This document shows, in pieces, positions 1 through 13,166 of a stretch of DNA of 64,000 bases. Source of the DNA: Pilaira anomala. Its lineage: Eukaryota > Mucoromycota > Mucoromycetes > Mucorales > Mucoraceae. The DNA is taken from NCBI GenBank assembly GCA_025716855.1, contig JAIXMQ010000010.1, forward strand, positions 431,501 through 495,500. Direction: 5' to 3'. Numbering within the stretch: the first letter of the stretch is position 1; every line of letters begins with the position of its first letter. A model generated the notes under the pieces. That model did not search any database, was not told where the DNA came from, and saw only the letters and a program-made list of their open reading frames with translations. Both the position numbers and the translations under genes were made by a program.

Positions 1-3000
1 GCAGAATACGCTTTAAAATTATCTCAATTAGAAGAAACACATTCAAAATCTTTAGAAGAACATAACACACAATCTAAAGACGAGCTTAAAACCAGTATCG
101 AAAAATTAAAAGAAGAACATACTCAAGAACTTGCCAAACTTGCCGAGACACATGCAGTCAATATCAAGGAAGTCAAGAACACAACCGTAGCCAATGCACG
201 TTCAGAGACTGAACGTCAATTACGTGAAGAATTCGAGTTACAAATCGAACAATTATCTGCAAGTCATAACCAAGCCATTGAACAACTTCAAACACATCAT
301 ACCAGTCGTATGGAAAGACTTGAATCCGATTTAAAGTCAGAGATTGAAAAACAAGCGGCTATCGCCTTGGAACATCAAACCAAATTAGATGTTCTTTCTT
401 CAGAACGTGATGGACATTTAAATACGATTCAAAAGGATATGGAGGATGCTTTAAAGCGTGTTCATCAGGCTGAGATGACCCGTGTTTTGGCTGAACATGA
501 ATCCAAGTTGAATGAATTGAAACGTGATCATATCCTTCAACGTGATCAAGAGAAGGAATCGATTGAAAATACACATAAGTTGGCTTTGGCTGAATTGACT
601 AAAACTCATAAGGATTTAATCGCTACTTTGGAATCAAAGCATCAAGCTAAATTAAACGAGACCCGTGAACAAGTTCAAACTGAATTCAATGGACAGTCAA
701 GTCAAGAAATCGACGCTTTAAAGAACAAGTTTGAATCTGAATTAAACGAATTAAAAGAAAAACATGCTTCTGAAGTCACTGCATTAAAGGCTGAAACGGA
801 AAGACTTTTAGCTGAGCATACTGAATCTGTTGCCAATTTAAAATCTACACATCAAACTGAATTAGAACAAGTAGAGAACCAGTTAAAGGCCAATGCATCC
901 AATACAGATTTAGTCGATAGTTTTGAAAAGAGAATTCAAGATTTAAAGGAGAAACATACTGAAGAATTATCTCAATTGACTCAAGAACATAGCAAACAAA
1001 CTGAAGAATGGAAATTGAATGCATCCGATATAGAACAAGTTCAAAAGTCTCATGCTGAAGATTTAGAGAAACTCAAACAAGAACACTTGACTCAATTAAA
1101 AGAGCATAAGGAAAAGAGTGAGAAAGATCTTGAAGAGGCTCTTGCTAAACTAGAGGAAACCCATCAAGCTACTTTAGCTCAAGAAGTATCCAACTTAACC
1201 AGTAAACATCAAGAAGAACTCAAACAACTTCATCAAGCACAAGCTGATAAGATTATTGAGATTGAAAAGGCAAATGTAGAAGCACTTTCATTACTTCAAG
1301 CCGAATTAAATCTCAAGAATGAAGCGATGGAAAGTGCAGAAACTATTTCAAAGTCCAGTATTGAAAAGCAAACGAAAGCACATGCATTGGCTTTAGAGCA
1401 ATTGGAAAAGACGCATCAAGATAAACTTGTCAATCTTTTACAGCAAATTGAAACATTAAAGAACACTGGTAATGGAGAACTTACAGAAGTTGTAAACAAA
1501 TATGAAAAGGAAATGACTGAATTAAAAGAAATTCATCAACAAGAGATTTCTAAATTTGAAAAGACCTTGGAAGAAAAGTCAAAGGAACAAGAGAAGGCGT
1601 TACTCAAATTGACTTCAGCACATCAAATGGCGATTGAAACGTTAGAGAAAGAACATGAACAAGTGACACTGGATCAAGAACAAGGATCTAAAGACATGTT
1701 CAAGGTACAGCTTGAAGAAGAAATTAAAAAGTTGACAGAAAGATATGAAAAGGAAAAGGAAAAGTATCAAGAGAATCATGAAAAGGAAATTTCAGATCTA
1801 AAGACAGAACATGCAAGTGCTATGACAGCTTTAGTTGCTTCTTCTTTAGAGATGGCAAAAAGGGAGCATGAAAATGACATTCAGACCTTGAAAGATGAAC
1901 ACGAGGTGATTCTTAATCAGTTAGATTCCACACATACAAACTCAGTTGAAGCAATTCAAACTTCTCACCTTGAAACCATAAAAGAACTTGAATCCAGAAC
2001 AGTCGGTGACACTGAAAAAATTAAGGTAATAAAAAATTGTTTTAATTATAGAATATTTTTTTTTTTTTTACTGCGTGTAACCTAGGTTTCTAACAAATAA
2101 TTATAGGGTGATATTCAAAAAAATTATGATTTACTTTTAGATGAATTAAAAAAGAATCATGAATTGACTGTACAAGAATTAAAAAAGGAATATACTGAAA
2201 ATAATCAAAAATTGTTAAACAAAATGTCACTTCAATCAGAAAGTATTCGAGCTGAAGTCGAGGTTAGTTACAACAAAAAATTATAATAATTCTATATATA
2301 TCAATTATTTTTACTTCGTCATTGGTGTAACAATTATTATTTTTTAATAGGCTGAACTTGCAGAAGATTATGAGGCACAAGTCAATGATTTATTAGTAGA
2401 ACATGCTAAAACCAAGAATGGATTAGAAACACAAATAAAAGAAGCAAATGCTCTAGTAGAATCTACTAAATCTGAATTAGAACAAGAAAAGGTTAAATTG
2501 GAAACACAATATCGTGATAAACTTGACTCAATGGAGGCAGAACACCAATTGGTCATACAACAACATGCCAAGAATAATGACGATACAACCGAAAGAATGC
2601 AAAAAGAAATTGAAACTGTTCAATTAAAATGGCAAGAAGAACAACAAAAATTGATTTTAGATCTTCAAAAAGAACATGAAGTAGCTATTCAATCACTTCA
2701 AAATCAACATCAGTTAGCTATTGATTTATTAGAATCAAAATTGACAGCTGCAGTAGAAGAATCTACTGCATTAAAGTTAAAGATTCAGGTAAGAAGTGTT
2801 TTTTTTTTTTTTTTAGTATCATTCAACTAAACACATCTAATTTGAAGGAGTACGACGCTGAAAAAGAAACTAGTTACCATAATGAGCAGAGATCCGTACA
2901 TGAACAAACAACACATGAACAATCTTTAAAAAATAAAGAAAAAGAACTTGATCATATGACAACACAATTTAATCAACTCAAAAAGGAAATGCAGAAAAAC

Positions 3001-3884
3001 TCGGATGAAGCTAAAACAGATGCAGAAGAATTACGTACGCTTAAAATAGCCTATGAAAAAATGATTACTGCAAAAGATAAAGAAATCAAAGAAGTTGAAG
3101 AAAGACTTGAAGAAATGATTGGCTCAGATATGAATAGAGTTAGAAATGAGGTAAGGTCTATATTTTGACAGGTTTTTTATTAACACTACTACTTTTTGCT
3201 TGTAAAATATTTTGTAAAATAACGTAATCTTTCCACCAGGTTGAAGAGGAAAACCGGGTCCAATCTATTGTAGCTCAGCACCAGAAGGAAATTAAAGTAC
3301 TTCAAACCCAATTCCAACAACTTTTAGACATGAAAGATAAAGAACTTGAAGGATTTAGTTATCGTTTAAAGACCGTCACTACTTCTCAACAAAAGGATCT
3401 TGAAAGACTAAGTGAAGACTATAGACAAAAGATTGCTACTATTGATTTAGAATGTCAAAAGAAAGAAGAAAGTTTAAAGTCTAAAGCACTTGAAATGAGA
3501 TGGATGGCTGCTGAATTTGAAAGCTCAGAGGTAAAAAAAAAAAAAAAAAGATAATGATTTTATCAAGTTTTTTTAAACGCGTTCCCCTCCCCCCTTTTTT
3601 TTTTTTTTTTTTTAGGCCAAGTTAAAAGACCAGGGCACAAAACTCCAGAATTTGGAAAATGACAATAACAAACTCCGACAAAATGTTGAACAATACAAGG
3701 AAGAAAATGAACAAATGCTTAGGCAAGTATATTACCTTCAAATGTTATAATTTTTATATATATAAAAAAATAACAAAATGTGTGTGTGTGTGTGTATGTA
3801 TACACATATATATAATATACACACGCTTACAAACTGTACATACATCTATCTCTTGTATAAGTATTTTTTTTTTTTTTTGTACAT

Positions 3885-3920
<36 letters not shown>

Positions 3921-4017
3921 TTGTATATAAAAAAAAAAATGGATCTTGTAATAACAGTTTTTTTGATATTTTAGATTAATTCATCAACTTCAAAGTGAAA
4001 TGCACCATATTCGTTAA
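1..4017 (+). CDS. Long coiled-coil protein, 3' part (5' end outside window)
   Basis: The reading frame is open from base 1, so the gene begins upstream. I read seven exons: 1-2025, 2107-2262, 2351-2788, 2848-3150, 3240-3530, 3616-3722 and 3975-4017 (TAA at 4015-4017). This gives at least 1120 residues, almost all Glu/Lys/Gln/Leu-rich heptad-type coiled coil with recurring short units such as ELKEKH, LEKTHQ and KLEETHQ. There is no transmembrane segment, zinc knuckle or enzymatic motif in the visible part. The last intron fits a GC-AG pair best (AG|GCAAGT donor at 3723); this reading keeps a heptad-like tail ending SEMHHIR. It could be a cytoskeletal linker, golgin-like tether or motor tail. 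The sequence alone does not decide, because the N-terminal domains are missing. Confidence 0.8.
3780..3920. repeat. TG and AC microsatellites inside an intron
   Basis: A (TG)n run at about 3780-3795 and an (AC)n run at about 3889-3919 lie in the last intron of the coiled-coil gene, separated by AT-rich sequence. The two tracts are complementary and could pair as a weak stem in the pre-mRNA. Confidence 0.85.
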
Positions 4018-4231
4018 AGCGACAGAAAAAAAAAAAATATAAAAATAATAATAATAATAACCGCACGTGTCTGAATCTATTTATAATCCAATCAAAAATA
4101 CCAAATTACAAAAATATAAACTTGAACTCAAAACCTTTTTTTGTCTTTCTTTTTTCTCCTTTTTTCCCACTTTCTTAAAGTTCCAATTTTTTTTTTTTTT
4201 TTTTTTTTTTTTTAAGCGCAAAAAAAAATAA

Positions 4232-7200
4232 ATGAATGATTATTCTACTAATAAACACAAGCCAACCACAATTGATGTAAATCGAAATAATAACATTATA
4301 CCTTTAAAGCGCACTCGAGCCAAAAGAAGTTGTGATTTCTGTCGTAAACGTAAAGCTAGATGTGATGCAGACCATACAATACCTTGTTCAAATTGTAAAG
4401 CAGTAAAGTATACCTCTCTCTCTTTTTTTTTTAATTTATGAAATACTAATCTAAACTTTTTTGACGTTAAAGTGGGGATTCAATTGTGAATTTTTAACAG
4501 TTCGAAAGAAAAGAGGACCCCCTAGTGTGTGAGAAGAAGATTGATATATATATATATACATATATATACATTGATTTGATATTAACATTTTTATTTTTCT
4601 TAAAGCTATGTAGAAAATCTTGAAACAAGGTGTAAAAAAATGGAATCTTTATTAACTTGTTTAACTAAATCAACCATTAAAGATATCGAAAGAAATGATT
4701 TTCGTGCAGAAACTTATTTAAATTCTAATAAACGAAGCGTTCTAAACCATCATTCTACAAAAGATGTCGTTACCGACGACACGAATGATATGAATGATGA
4801 CGATAATAACCATGACGACGACGACGACGACGACGATGATGATGATGATAATTCTTCATTTGAAGGCGACGATAATCATTCTGAATACAGTCATAACGCA
4901 ATACAAGAAGATAATAATGATGATGATGATGATGATGAATCAAACATAGAAGAAACTTTAGCTAATCTCAACTTAGACGATTACGATTCGATAAAATATA
5001 CTGGACTTTCCGCTGGTCTACAGTTAGTTGATCAAAACTTATTTAAATCAAAATCGTATGTTCAATTACCTGGAAGAGAACATATTGCACTACAACTGAT
5101 GTCACAAAATGAGTTACTCGTAGTACGCTCTGATCCTTCTTCCCCTGGAAAAAAACCAGATACTCGATTAGATGTTGGCTTTTCACTTACAAGTACTATT
5201 TTTGATAAAAAAAAGCCAAATGATACTTGGTATCTAGGCAACAACACGAATTCATCTATGATGAAAGATTTACCTACAAAATCAGTCATTGATAAAGCAA
5301 TCAAGTTGTAAGTAATTTTATGTAAAACAATCAATATTATATATATATATATATATACTTACGCACATGCTTTTTTTTTTTTTTTTCTGTATTATTTACA
5401 AATATAGATATTTTAGCCATATACATCTATTTCTTCCAATAGTAAATCGAACACGATTTGAAACACATGATAAAAAATCAAACAACATATTAGTACAAGC
5501 AGTCTTGGCAGTTTCGTTTCGGTTTGCCTCACGTCATTTCCCAAAGCTTTTTAATAAAAAGACAATTCTTTATGCAGATATATACTTCAAAAAAGTCATG
5601 ACGAAATTACAAAGTTCGAATCGAGCACGATTAAAAGAAGTTCAAGCAGCATTATTGATGACACTTTATTTGGATATGGATGAAACCGATGTTGAATCGA
5701 TGCAATGGTATACACTTGGAAAAGCGATTCGAATGGCACAAGATATTGGACTACATCGATCTTGTTCTAACTGGAATTTACCTCCTTCTGAAATCGAAAC
5801 AAGACATCGTGTGTTTTATGCTTGCTATATTCTCGACCGACTGATGGGCGCACGAGCTGGTAAACCATTGACGATTTTAGATCGTGATTTCGATACAGAT
5901 TTACCAGTGCCTTATGAAGTGTATGATGATCTTCACTTTCAACCTGGTCCCTCTATCTATCACTCCTTTATTTATTTAATTGAATTATCTGAAATCTTGG
6001 GCCGTGTCCTGAAAGCTTTGTATGCACCTAAATCAAAGCAATCAAATGCCAATGCAAGTCTAGATGACCCTACCATCTTGGCCGTCTTTGACCGCCGACT
6101 TAAAAACTGGAAAACTAGTTTAGACCAACCCAAAGATGGTATTAAAATATCTCAAGCTCAGAAAGGTAAATTAGTACTTTTATGGAGAAAAAATATTTGA
6201 TTGGCTTATTCACTTTTTATTATTATAATAATAATAATAATATAATTTAGTCAACCTACTGCTGTTTTATTATACTGTCATGTTATTATTACATAGACCT
6301 TTTATAGAATTTTCTTCTGATACAACCAAAAATGTTATTCATGGCTCTGTCGATTTAGATAATTTAGCAAGAGAATCTCGTCAAGCTTGTGAAAATGCTG
6401 CTTCAAGCATATCCGTCATCGTTCGACAAAAACAATCACTCATGTCAGACCCCGACTCTTATTCGCCCCTTTGTTTACCCACTTGCTTTGTTTATTCTAT
6501 GTTTCAATCATCTCTCATTCATTTAGCCATTGCGATAAAAAATAGAGATTCACTAAGACGACTTCGATTACTTCAAAGATCAATAGGTCTTTTAAAACAA
6601 CATGAACAATTGAGCTCCTGTCAAAGAGCACATAGTATTTTAGTCATGCTGGTTACTATTAATGGTATCAATCTTGATAATTTACTTGAAAACGATACAA
6701 CAAAAGAAGAAGATATCATACATGATAATACTATAATGCAACAAAGCCCAAATTTAACAACCAAGAATCATAAAGAACTTTTATTTTCTTCGAATACTAC
6801 TACCACTCAACCACTACCACAACGACAACAACAACAACAACAAATAATAAATCGTAATGCCGTCATTCCTGGTTGTGAAAGTAGTATGCCTAAATCGTCA
6901 TGGTATCAACGTATGATGAACACAAGTATCATTGGTGGAATCACACCTGATTTACATCAAGGACTTGAAGAAGATGGGACTTCTCGTACTTTAGAACAGT
7001 TATTACCTTATGCTACAGATATGACACATCATCCACCTCATCATTCTCGAAGTGATTCAAATAGTACATTGTATCAACACAACCGGAGTGATTCTAATAG
7101 TACATTGTATCAACACAACCGAAGTGATTCTAATAGTACATTATATCATCCTCAACAAGAAAACGAATTGCAATCAAACACCAACTATTATGATGTAGTC

Positions 7201-7701
7201 ATGCAAAATACAGTAAAAACTACAAAAGAACTCGATATTTATCATAATCAAAATAGACATCATGAATTTAACGATGCTGGAGGTAATTTACGTATACTCC
7301 AATGCGATAATAATCCAACATTTGGTCATAATAGCAATGTACCTACATTACTATCACATCAACATGTACCGCCACCGTTTACCAGAAATAATATCACAGC
7401 CGCATCCGGTTTACCGTTTTCGAGTACAGCAACAGCAGCAGCAACAACAGCAACATCAGCAGAAGCAACAGCAACAACAACAGCAACAACAATAACGAAT
7501 TTTGGAAATTTAAATCATACTACATCTTCGTTAAATAATACTTCAAATACTTATCCGATTCATTATTTACCACCTTCCAATTTAAATTGGAATGATTGGG
7601 GAGTATATTTAACTCAACAGAATACTACATCGATACCAACAATACAACATCAACAATCATCAAATGAACCTTCTACAGAAAATCATCTTACTGAAGAATA
7701 G
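4232..7701 (+). CDS. Zn(II)2Cys6 transcription factor with fungal-specific TF domain
   Basis: Five exons are read: 4232-4402, 4473-4528, 4606-5307, 5408-6165 and 6251-7701, encoding about 1045 residues. The N-terminus carries a binuclear cluster: CDFCRKRKARC, then CSNC at the end of exon 1, with the sixth cysteine (AWGFNCEF) at the start of exon 2, so an intron cuts the DNA-binding domain. A basic linker (RKKRGPP) and a short coiled coil (YVENLETRCKKMESLL) follow. A central acidic region has a long Asp run, and the middle-homology domain contains LFLPIVNRTRF, YTLGKAIRMAQDIGLHRS, RVFYACYILDRL and VMLLLHRPFIE. The tail is Gln/Thr-rich with three tandem copies of a unit containing RSDSNSTLYQHN. 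It should act as a nuclear DNA-binding regulator. No target gene can be assigned. The ATG lies just after a poly-T tract and no upstream in-frame start was seen. Confidence 0.9.
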
Positions 7702-8886
7702 TTTGTATATTTTTATTCTCTACTTTTTACCCTTTCCTCATCCTTATTTATATCGTTGCCTTTTTTTTTCTTTATCTTTTATATGTATTTATTGTTATTT
7801 TATATGCATACTACTACTACTTTATTTTCTATATGCACCCTCTTATGTAATATTTATTAAATCAATCTACTATCTCTGGACCCTGTTTCCAGGTTTTGAA
7901 AAATAACAACATCATTTTCATGAAACTACTGACTTTGGCTGAGTAGTAAAATACCAAGAATTATTTGATCTGTCTGTCAATTGGTAAAGTAAGAACCATT
8001 CACATTAATTCCATTCTTTTCCTTTTTGCCGAACTTTTTTTTTTTTTTTTTTTTTTTTCATGGCGTACATGGTTTTGAGCAAAAAAAAAAAATGAATAAA
8101 TTAAGTCGTCTATAAATAAATATAAAAACCGCTTTAATGTAATTACTATTTTTCACACCAAAAAGTTCTTTTTATTTATTTATATCATGGACACAAAGAG
8201 AAAAAAAAAATAGCATATCTTTTTTAGGTTGCTATTTATTAGTGCCAATGTTGTGTTATAAGAAAAAGTTGGCTATTTAGGCTCATTAATAAAAAAAGAA
8301 GGGTTTTAGCTTTAAAAAAAAAATGTAATTAAGGTATACATATCTGTTGACACTTGGCCAGTTAGAAATCTTTATCGTTATCTAAGGTACATTAAGAAAG
8401 AAAAAAAAAATACCCGATTGTATGACTGCATGAACTTCCAGTTATAAAAAAAAAGTTTAAATTGTAATCAGTTGTAACATTAAACCATAATTCTATGTAA
8501 TCAATTATATTGAGGTCACACTTGTTATAAAAGGAAATCGTACGCGTTTAAACCGGACGTTATAGAAGATACCCTTCTCTTCTAATGTTACATATTACCC
8601 AATTATTGTGTCTTTTTAATTACTAGCTTCGATTAAGGTGAAACAAATGTTTTTGGTTTATGTTGATAATGTTATTTTTGAGTTTTTTTTTTTTTTTTTT
8701 TTTTTTTTTGAAAAAAAAAAAAGGTCTTGACGTGAACACAATATATTGAAAGGGGTAAAAAAAAACAATACGTTATTAATACCGTAACAACAATAATAAC
8801 AACCTCTTAAAATAGTAAACATGTTTCATATATCAAAGCCTTAAATTTTTTTTAAAAAAAAGTTTGCATAAATATAATAAAAATTT

Positions 8887-8925
<39 letters not shown>

Positions 8926-11350
8926 TATTTTTTTCACAGATATTATTACTTTTTCGAAATCAAAACTAAAATGTTGTCATTGTTATTGATACCATCAGGT
9001 ACAGACCCGAGAAATATTTTTTTAGTTGAGGTCATTTGTTTACTTTTATTTTATTTTTTTTTTTAAAAAAAAAATGTATCCTTTTTTTAAAAATTAAACA
9101 GCAATCACAAATGTGCTTAAAAAACTACTTTTCTGGTAGTTCCTAAACCTCTTTTTAACTAACTAACTTTCTTTTCAACAACTCTTTTTTTTCTATTATT
9201 ATTATTAAACTTAAACTCGAAAAGAAACATAACAAATCAAATGAAAATTCAAGATAGTAAACCTAAATTGGGTTCGGCTTAACGGAACTTGGATGATATC
9301 GTAAAAAAAAAAAAAAAAAATAAGGTGAGCATGTCGTAATCGAAAAAAATTGAGCATCAAATAGCAAGGGTATGTTCAAGCTATGAGGCTAGGGAACAAT
9401 ATGATTCTCGTCTCAAGGGTGTTTGTTTGTTTGTTTCAATTATCCTATAGTCACTATCAACATATAGTCTAGATCGGAAACAATGTCAATGCACATTCAG
9501 TAAAGTCTGACACTTTTCCGTCCTATAGTAGTATTATAGCTTGGATAATAGAAATATTAAAACCACCCGCTGCTATGATCGAGCTGCTTCTATAAGAAAC
9601 GTAAAGTTTGTGTGAAAATTAAAATGCTGAAAAGAATAAAATTCATTTTCGAGAAGGTATCAAAATGTGTTCCACTGGTTAATTGCATACATACGGGATA
9701 GATGAAGGTCAAACTTTCACTCTACGCCTGAGCTTCTCAATGGCAGGCGGTCAAATTTACAGAAAGATACCACTAGTTACTAGTAAGAAAAAAAAAGCGT
9801 ATATCACTGTTAAATTATTCTCTTTGCTAGGTATCTCCAAACAAATTAATTTAAACTTGATGACTCAATAACGTTCTTGGAAGAAATAAAAGAGATGCAA
9901 CAGTTTTACAAATAGAAAACAATACATCATTAAATTACAACATGAGGACTCATCTCATCATTACCAGAGTAAAAGCCTCAACTGATCCTATTGTATTTGC
10001 TGGTAAATTTTTTAAAAAAAATCATGAATATATAATATTAAATATGGTCAATAAGTTTGAAAAAAGGCTTGGCCTAAATTGAGAAAATCCTTCTCCTCAA
10101 AAGTACATATTAAAAAAAAATCTTGTTCTATTCAAGAATGGCTTCGGAAGGTTTTTAAGGATTGATATATACATACATTATTCGCTTAAAATTTTTGCTA
10201 TTTTTTTTTATTTTTTTATTTTTCTAGCTTTTTCGATCAAATTTTATCAACTTTTACTGGCAAATACACGGTATCTTTAGTGCTCTAATTCTAAATATGA
10301 ACAAAAAAAAAGAGGATACCTATTTGACATCACGGAACTCGTCCGAAAAGACTTTTTTTATATGTAATTTGTTGTCTTTTGCACTCTTTGCTTGAAATGT
10401 ACATATGGACATACGGTGCAACCAATTGAGAGTGGGCACACTACTGTACTGTTCTGTTTTGTTTTGTTAGCTAAACTTATATTTTTATCAAAGAATCATA
10501 CGCGATAATTTGGCTAATGTAAAATCTGACTTTTATTAGGTTATATGTATACTCTGAAAGCTAATAAAATCTGTGATTTATATGATTTTTATCGCATGTC
10601 ACTAAAAGTAGTCCATATTACGTAGATAGTTTGTCACGACTCTAAAAAAAAATGAATTATGTAGTGATTGCTCACATTTAAATAATAATAAAATAAACTA
10701 CATTGACGTTAGCTATAGTTAGCTTATTTTCGCCATTTGCACTTTGCAAAGCCGTTTTTATTATACTATTGTAGAAGAGATTAGTGCTTTCTTTGTCACG
10801 ATTGAAAAAAGTTTGCAAAATCAAAATACCTATAAACAGGCAATAATATGCTTTTGGTTTGGTCTTTTGCAACATTTTTATAAGAAATAAAAGAAATAAA
10901 AGAAATAAAGAAATAAAGGAAAGAAAAATTGTTTCAGCCCATGTCTTTTGTATCTCTTTTGTATTATCTCATTGTAGGTGATGTTGTATTTGATTCATCT
11001 CTTTTTATAAACATAAACAGATCAGGAGTGTTATGAACTGTCATATCTACAATGCATCAAAATGGTGCCCACCCAATTTTCCAAAATGAGGCGGGGGAGG
11101 GGAAAACTCCGGTGTTATCTTGCATTTTCATTGGGCAGCTTTCGTCAATCATGTTTCGAGATAGCACCAGCTTTCGAAAGTATCTCCAATGCAATAAAGA
11201 TGCAGCATTTTTTTTTTAATCTACTTCTCGGTACCTTTTTTTTTATATTTATTTATTTTACAGTAATAAAAAATCCTGTCGATAAAGGAAAACGGTTAGA
11301 AAAAAGAAAGACTAATACTGGTAACTATAGTGGTAGATTCTCTTCCACTA
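7702..11350. other. Intergenic, gene-poor, homopolymer-rich
   Basis: There are no convincing coding regions. Poly-T/poly-A tracts are frequent (about 8037-8059, 8681-8709 and 8894-8923). A short ORF at 9683-9871 is not recognisable. No tRNA cloverleaf or family repeat could be identified by eye. Confidence 0.6.
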
Positions 11351-11359
11351 AAAAATTTA

Positions 11360-11497
11360 TTCCAAACCAACCTTCTATTCGATTCAAGCTTTCAACCGTG
11401 CTTTTCATAATGCTGGAAACAAGCACTTAGTGTTTCAAAGGCTCTTCTATTGGGCTAGCTTTTGCCCCCCCCAGTAATTTAATTGTATATCAAGAAA

Positions 11498-11543
<46 letters not shown>

Positions 11544-12000
11544 CGGATTAGTTCTCTATTGCTGTATAAGAAGTACCGATACTCTAGAAGGAGGTGTTCA
11601 TCATAACACTATCAGAAAGTTTGGATCTTTTGGAGCTAATCCTGAGATTTCTGATGCAATGCTTGTTAAATATCGGTGTTAAAGCATAGCTTGGAAAACA
11701 GATATGGAAAAAAATTAAAGGCCATTATGATAGATTCTTGGCTTGTCCAGCATATAAACCTTCTAAATACCGAGCCTGGATTGATCCTTGGCCAGCAAAT
11801 AATAAACATTTAGCTGCGGATATTGATGCTACTACCAAGTTTGGCGGTGTTCTAAAGAAGAAGTTTTTGGTATTTGCCCATTACCCGATACGAAATGGAA
11901 TAAGGTTAAGTATTCAGAAATTAGTAACTGTTGAACACCATAATGAAGATATTTGACCCTTCTTCAATTGAAAGATACTGTTTTTTTTTTAAGAATTGGA
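11360..12000 (+). pseudogene. Eroded coding relic, unidentified (possibly transposase-derived)
   Basis: Protein-like stretches appear in shifting frames. Near 11380-11470 I read IQAFNRAFHNAGNKHLVFQR. After a long poly-A (about 11502-11540) come TLEGGVHHNTIRKFGSFG near 11577-11630 and GHYDRFLACPAYKPSKYRAW near 11722-11780. These continue as IDATTKFGGV to a stop at 11954-11956. Stops and frame changes separate the blocks, so it cannot encode one protein as it stands. The block with EGGVHHNTIRKFG loosely resembles the S/TN-x-x-EG-x-H region seen near the third acidic residue of some DDE-type transposases; that is inference only. The poly-A run may be a later insertion or an expanded AAA tract. 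Confidence 0.45.
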
Positions 12001-13166
12001 TCCAGTTTAAGAATGAGAAGTACTAGATACGTATATATGTTGCAAAAAAAAAAAAAAAAAAAATCAAAATTAACAGTATTAGACATACAAACGCTTGAAC
12101 AAAGACCAATACCTTCAATTAATAATAATGATGTTTTTGTTGCAAATCCTACTTCTTGTGTAATTACGCAGCCAGTAACTTACAACGCTAATATATATGT
12201 ATAATCAACAACAACAAAATGTACCATTACTTTTCTCAGATTTTCCCATCACTCGCCCCAACTCTTACTTGATTAATAATAATACTTATCATGTATTCAA
12301 AATATACAGCCTAGCAGCCTTCTTCCAACCTCTCAAAACAACCAGAATAATGCTTCAATTCTTATTTCTTCGACGGCTAACAAGCTCTTCTTATCTTTGC
12401 CAAACTCAATTTAATCAATCGTAAAATCAACCACCCGCCTCCTATTATCATATCCTTGCTCTTTTAATGCAAATATTCATATTACCACTCTACTTCACAT
12501 CAGACGCTGTATTTGGCTGTGGGGATAAAAAAAAAATGTTGTGGAAAATCAAATAGAAAATACTGCCAAAATGCAAAATGTTTTAAATGTAGTAAAACCA
12601 GTGTATATGGAATACCGACAACAATTAACTCAATCATCCTCAGTTATAATAATTTTATATCAAACCAAAGCCCTTTTTTTTTCTGTTCTTTTTACTCACT
12701 AACCTCCTCTTTTATCTGTATTCAATTATGTGACAATCACATAAATATCAACAATTAAAAAATTTATATTATTAACCAAATTGATAAAAAGTTTATGTAT
12801 ATGTATTGTTGTCAGTTTTTGTCTTCGGATAGAGCAATTTTCAAAAAAAAAAAGGGGAATATCTTTTCTTGGGCTTCCCCAGACATGTCATCCGAACTAA
12901 AAATGAGCGCAGTATTTTTTCCAAAAGTGTCCTTAATTTTCCAAGCTTTTTTTATTTAAGGAAATAAAGTAGAGCATAGCTTCGCTTTGCTTTCGATATA
13001 CGGTAGCATAAAACTATTTATCAATCATTCTAACTCCCTCTTGAGTGAAAAATTTGCTTATAACTTAGCCAACAATCGTAAAAATATTAATCGCTTTTGG
13101 TGGAGGCAGAGTGAAGATAATTTTATTCATTTACAAGCATAATGCCCAGTTGTATTTTTGCGCTTC
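12001..13166. other. Intergenic, no supported gene
   Basis: Short low-complexity ORFs (for example 12197-12424, Gln/Asn-rich at its start) have no recognisable domain and lie downstream of the eroded relic. They may be its remnants. No RNA gene is visible. Confidence 0.5.

Noticed and set aside
7262..7495. Poly-Gln ORF inside the transcription factor gene
   Set aside because: Alternative frame of the Thr/Ala-rich (GCA/ACA repeat) tail; the main frame continues to the stop at 7701.
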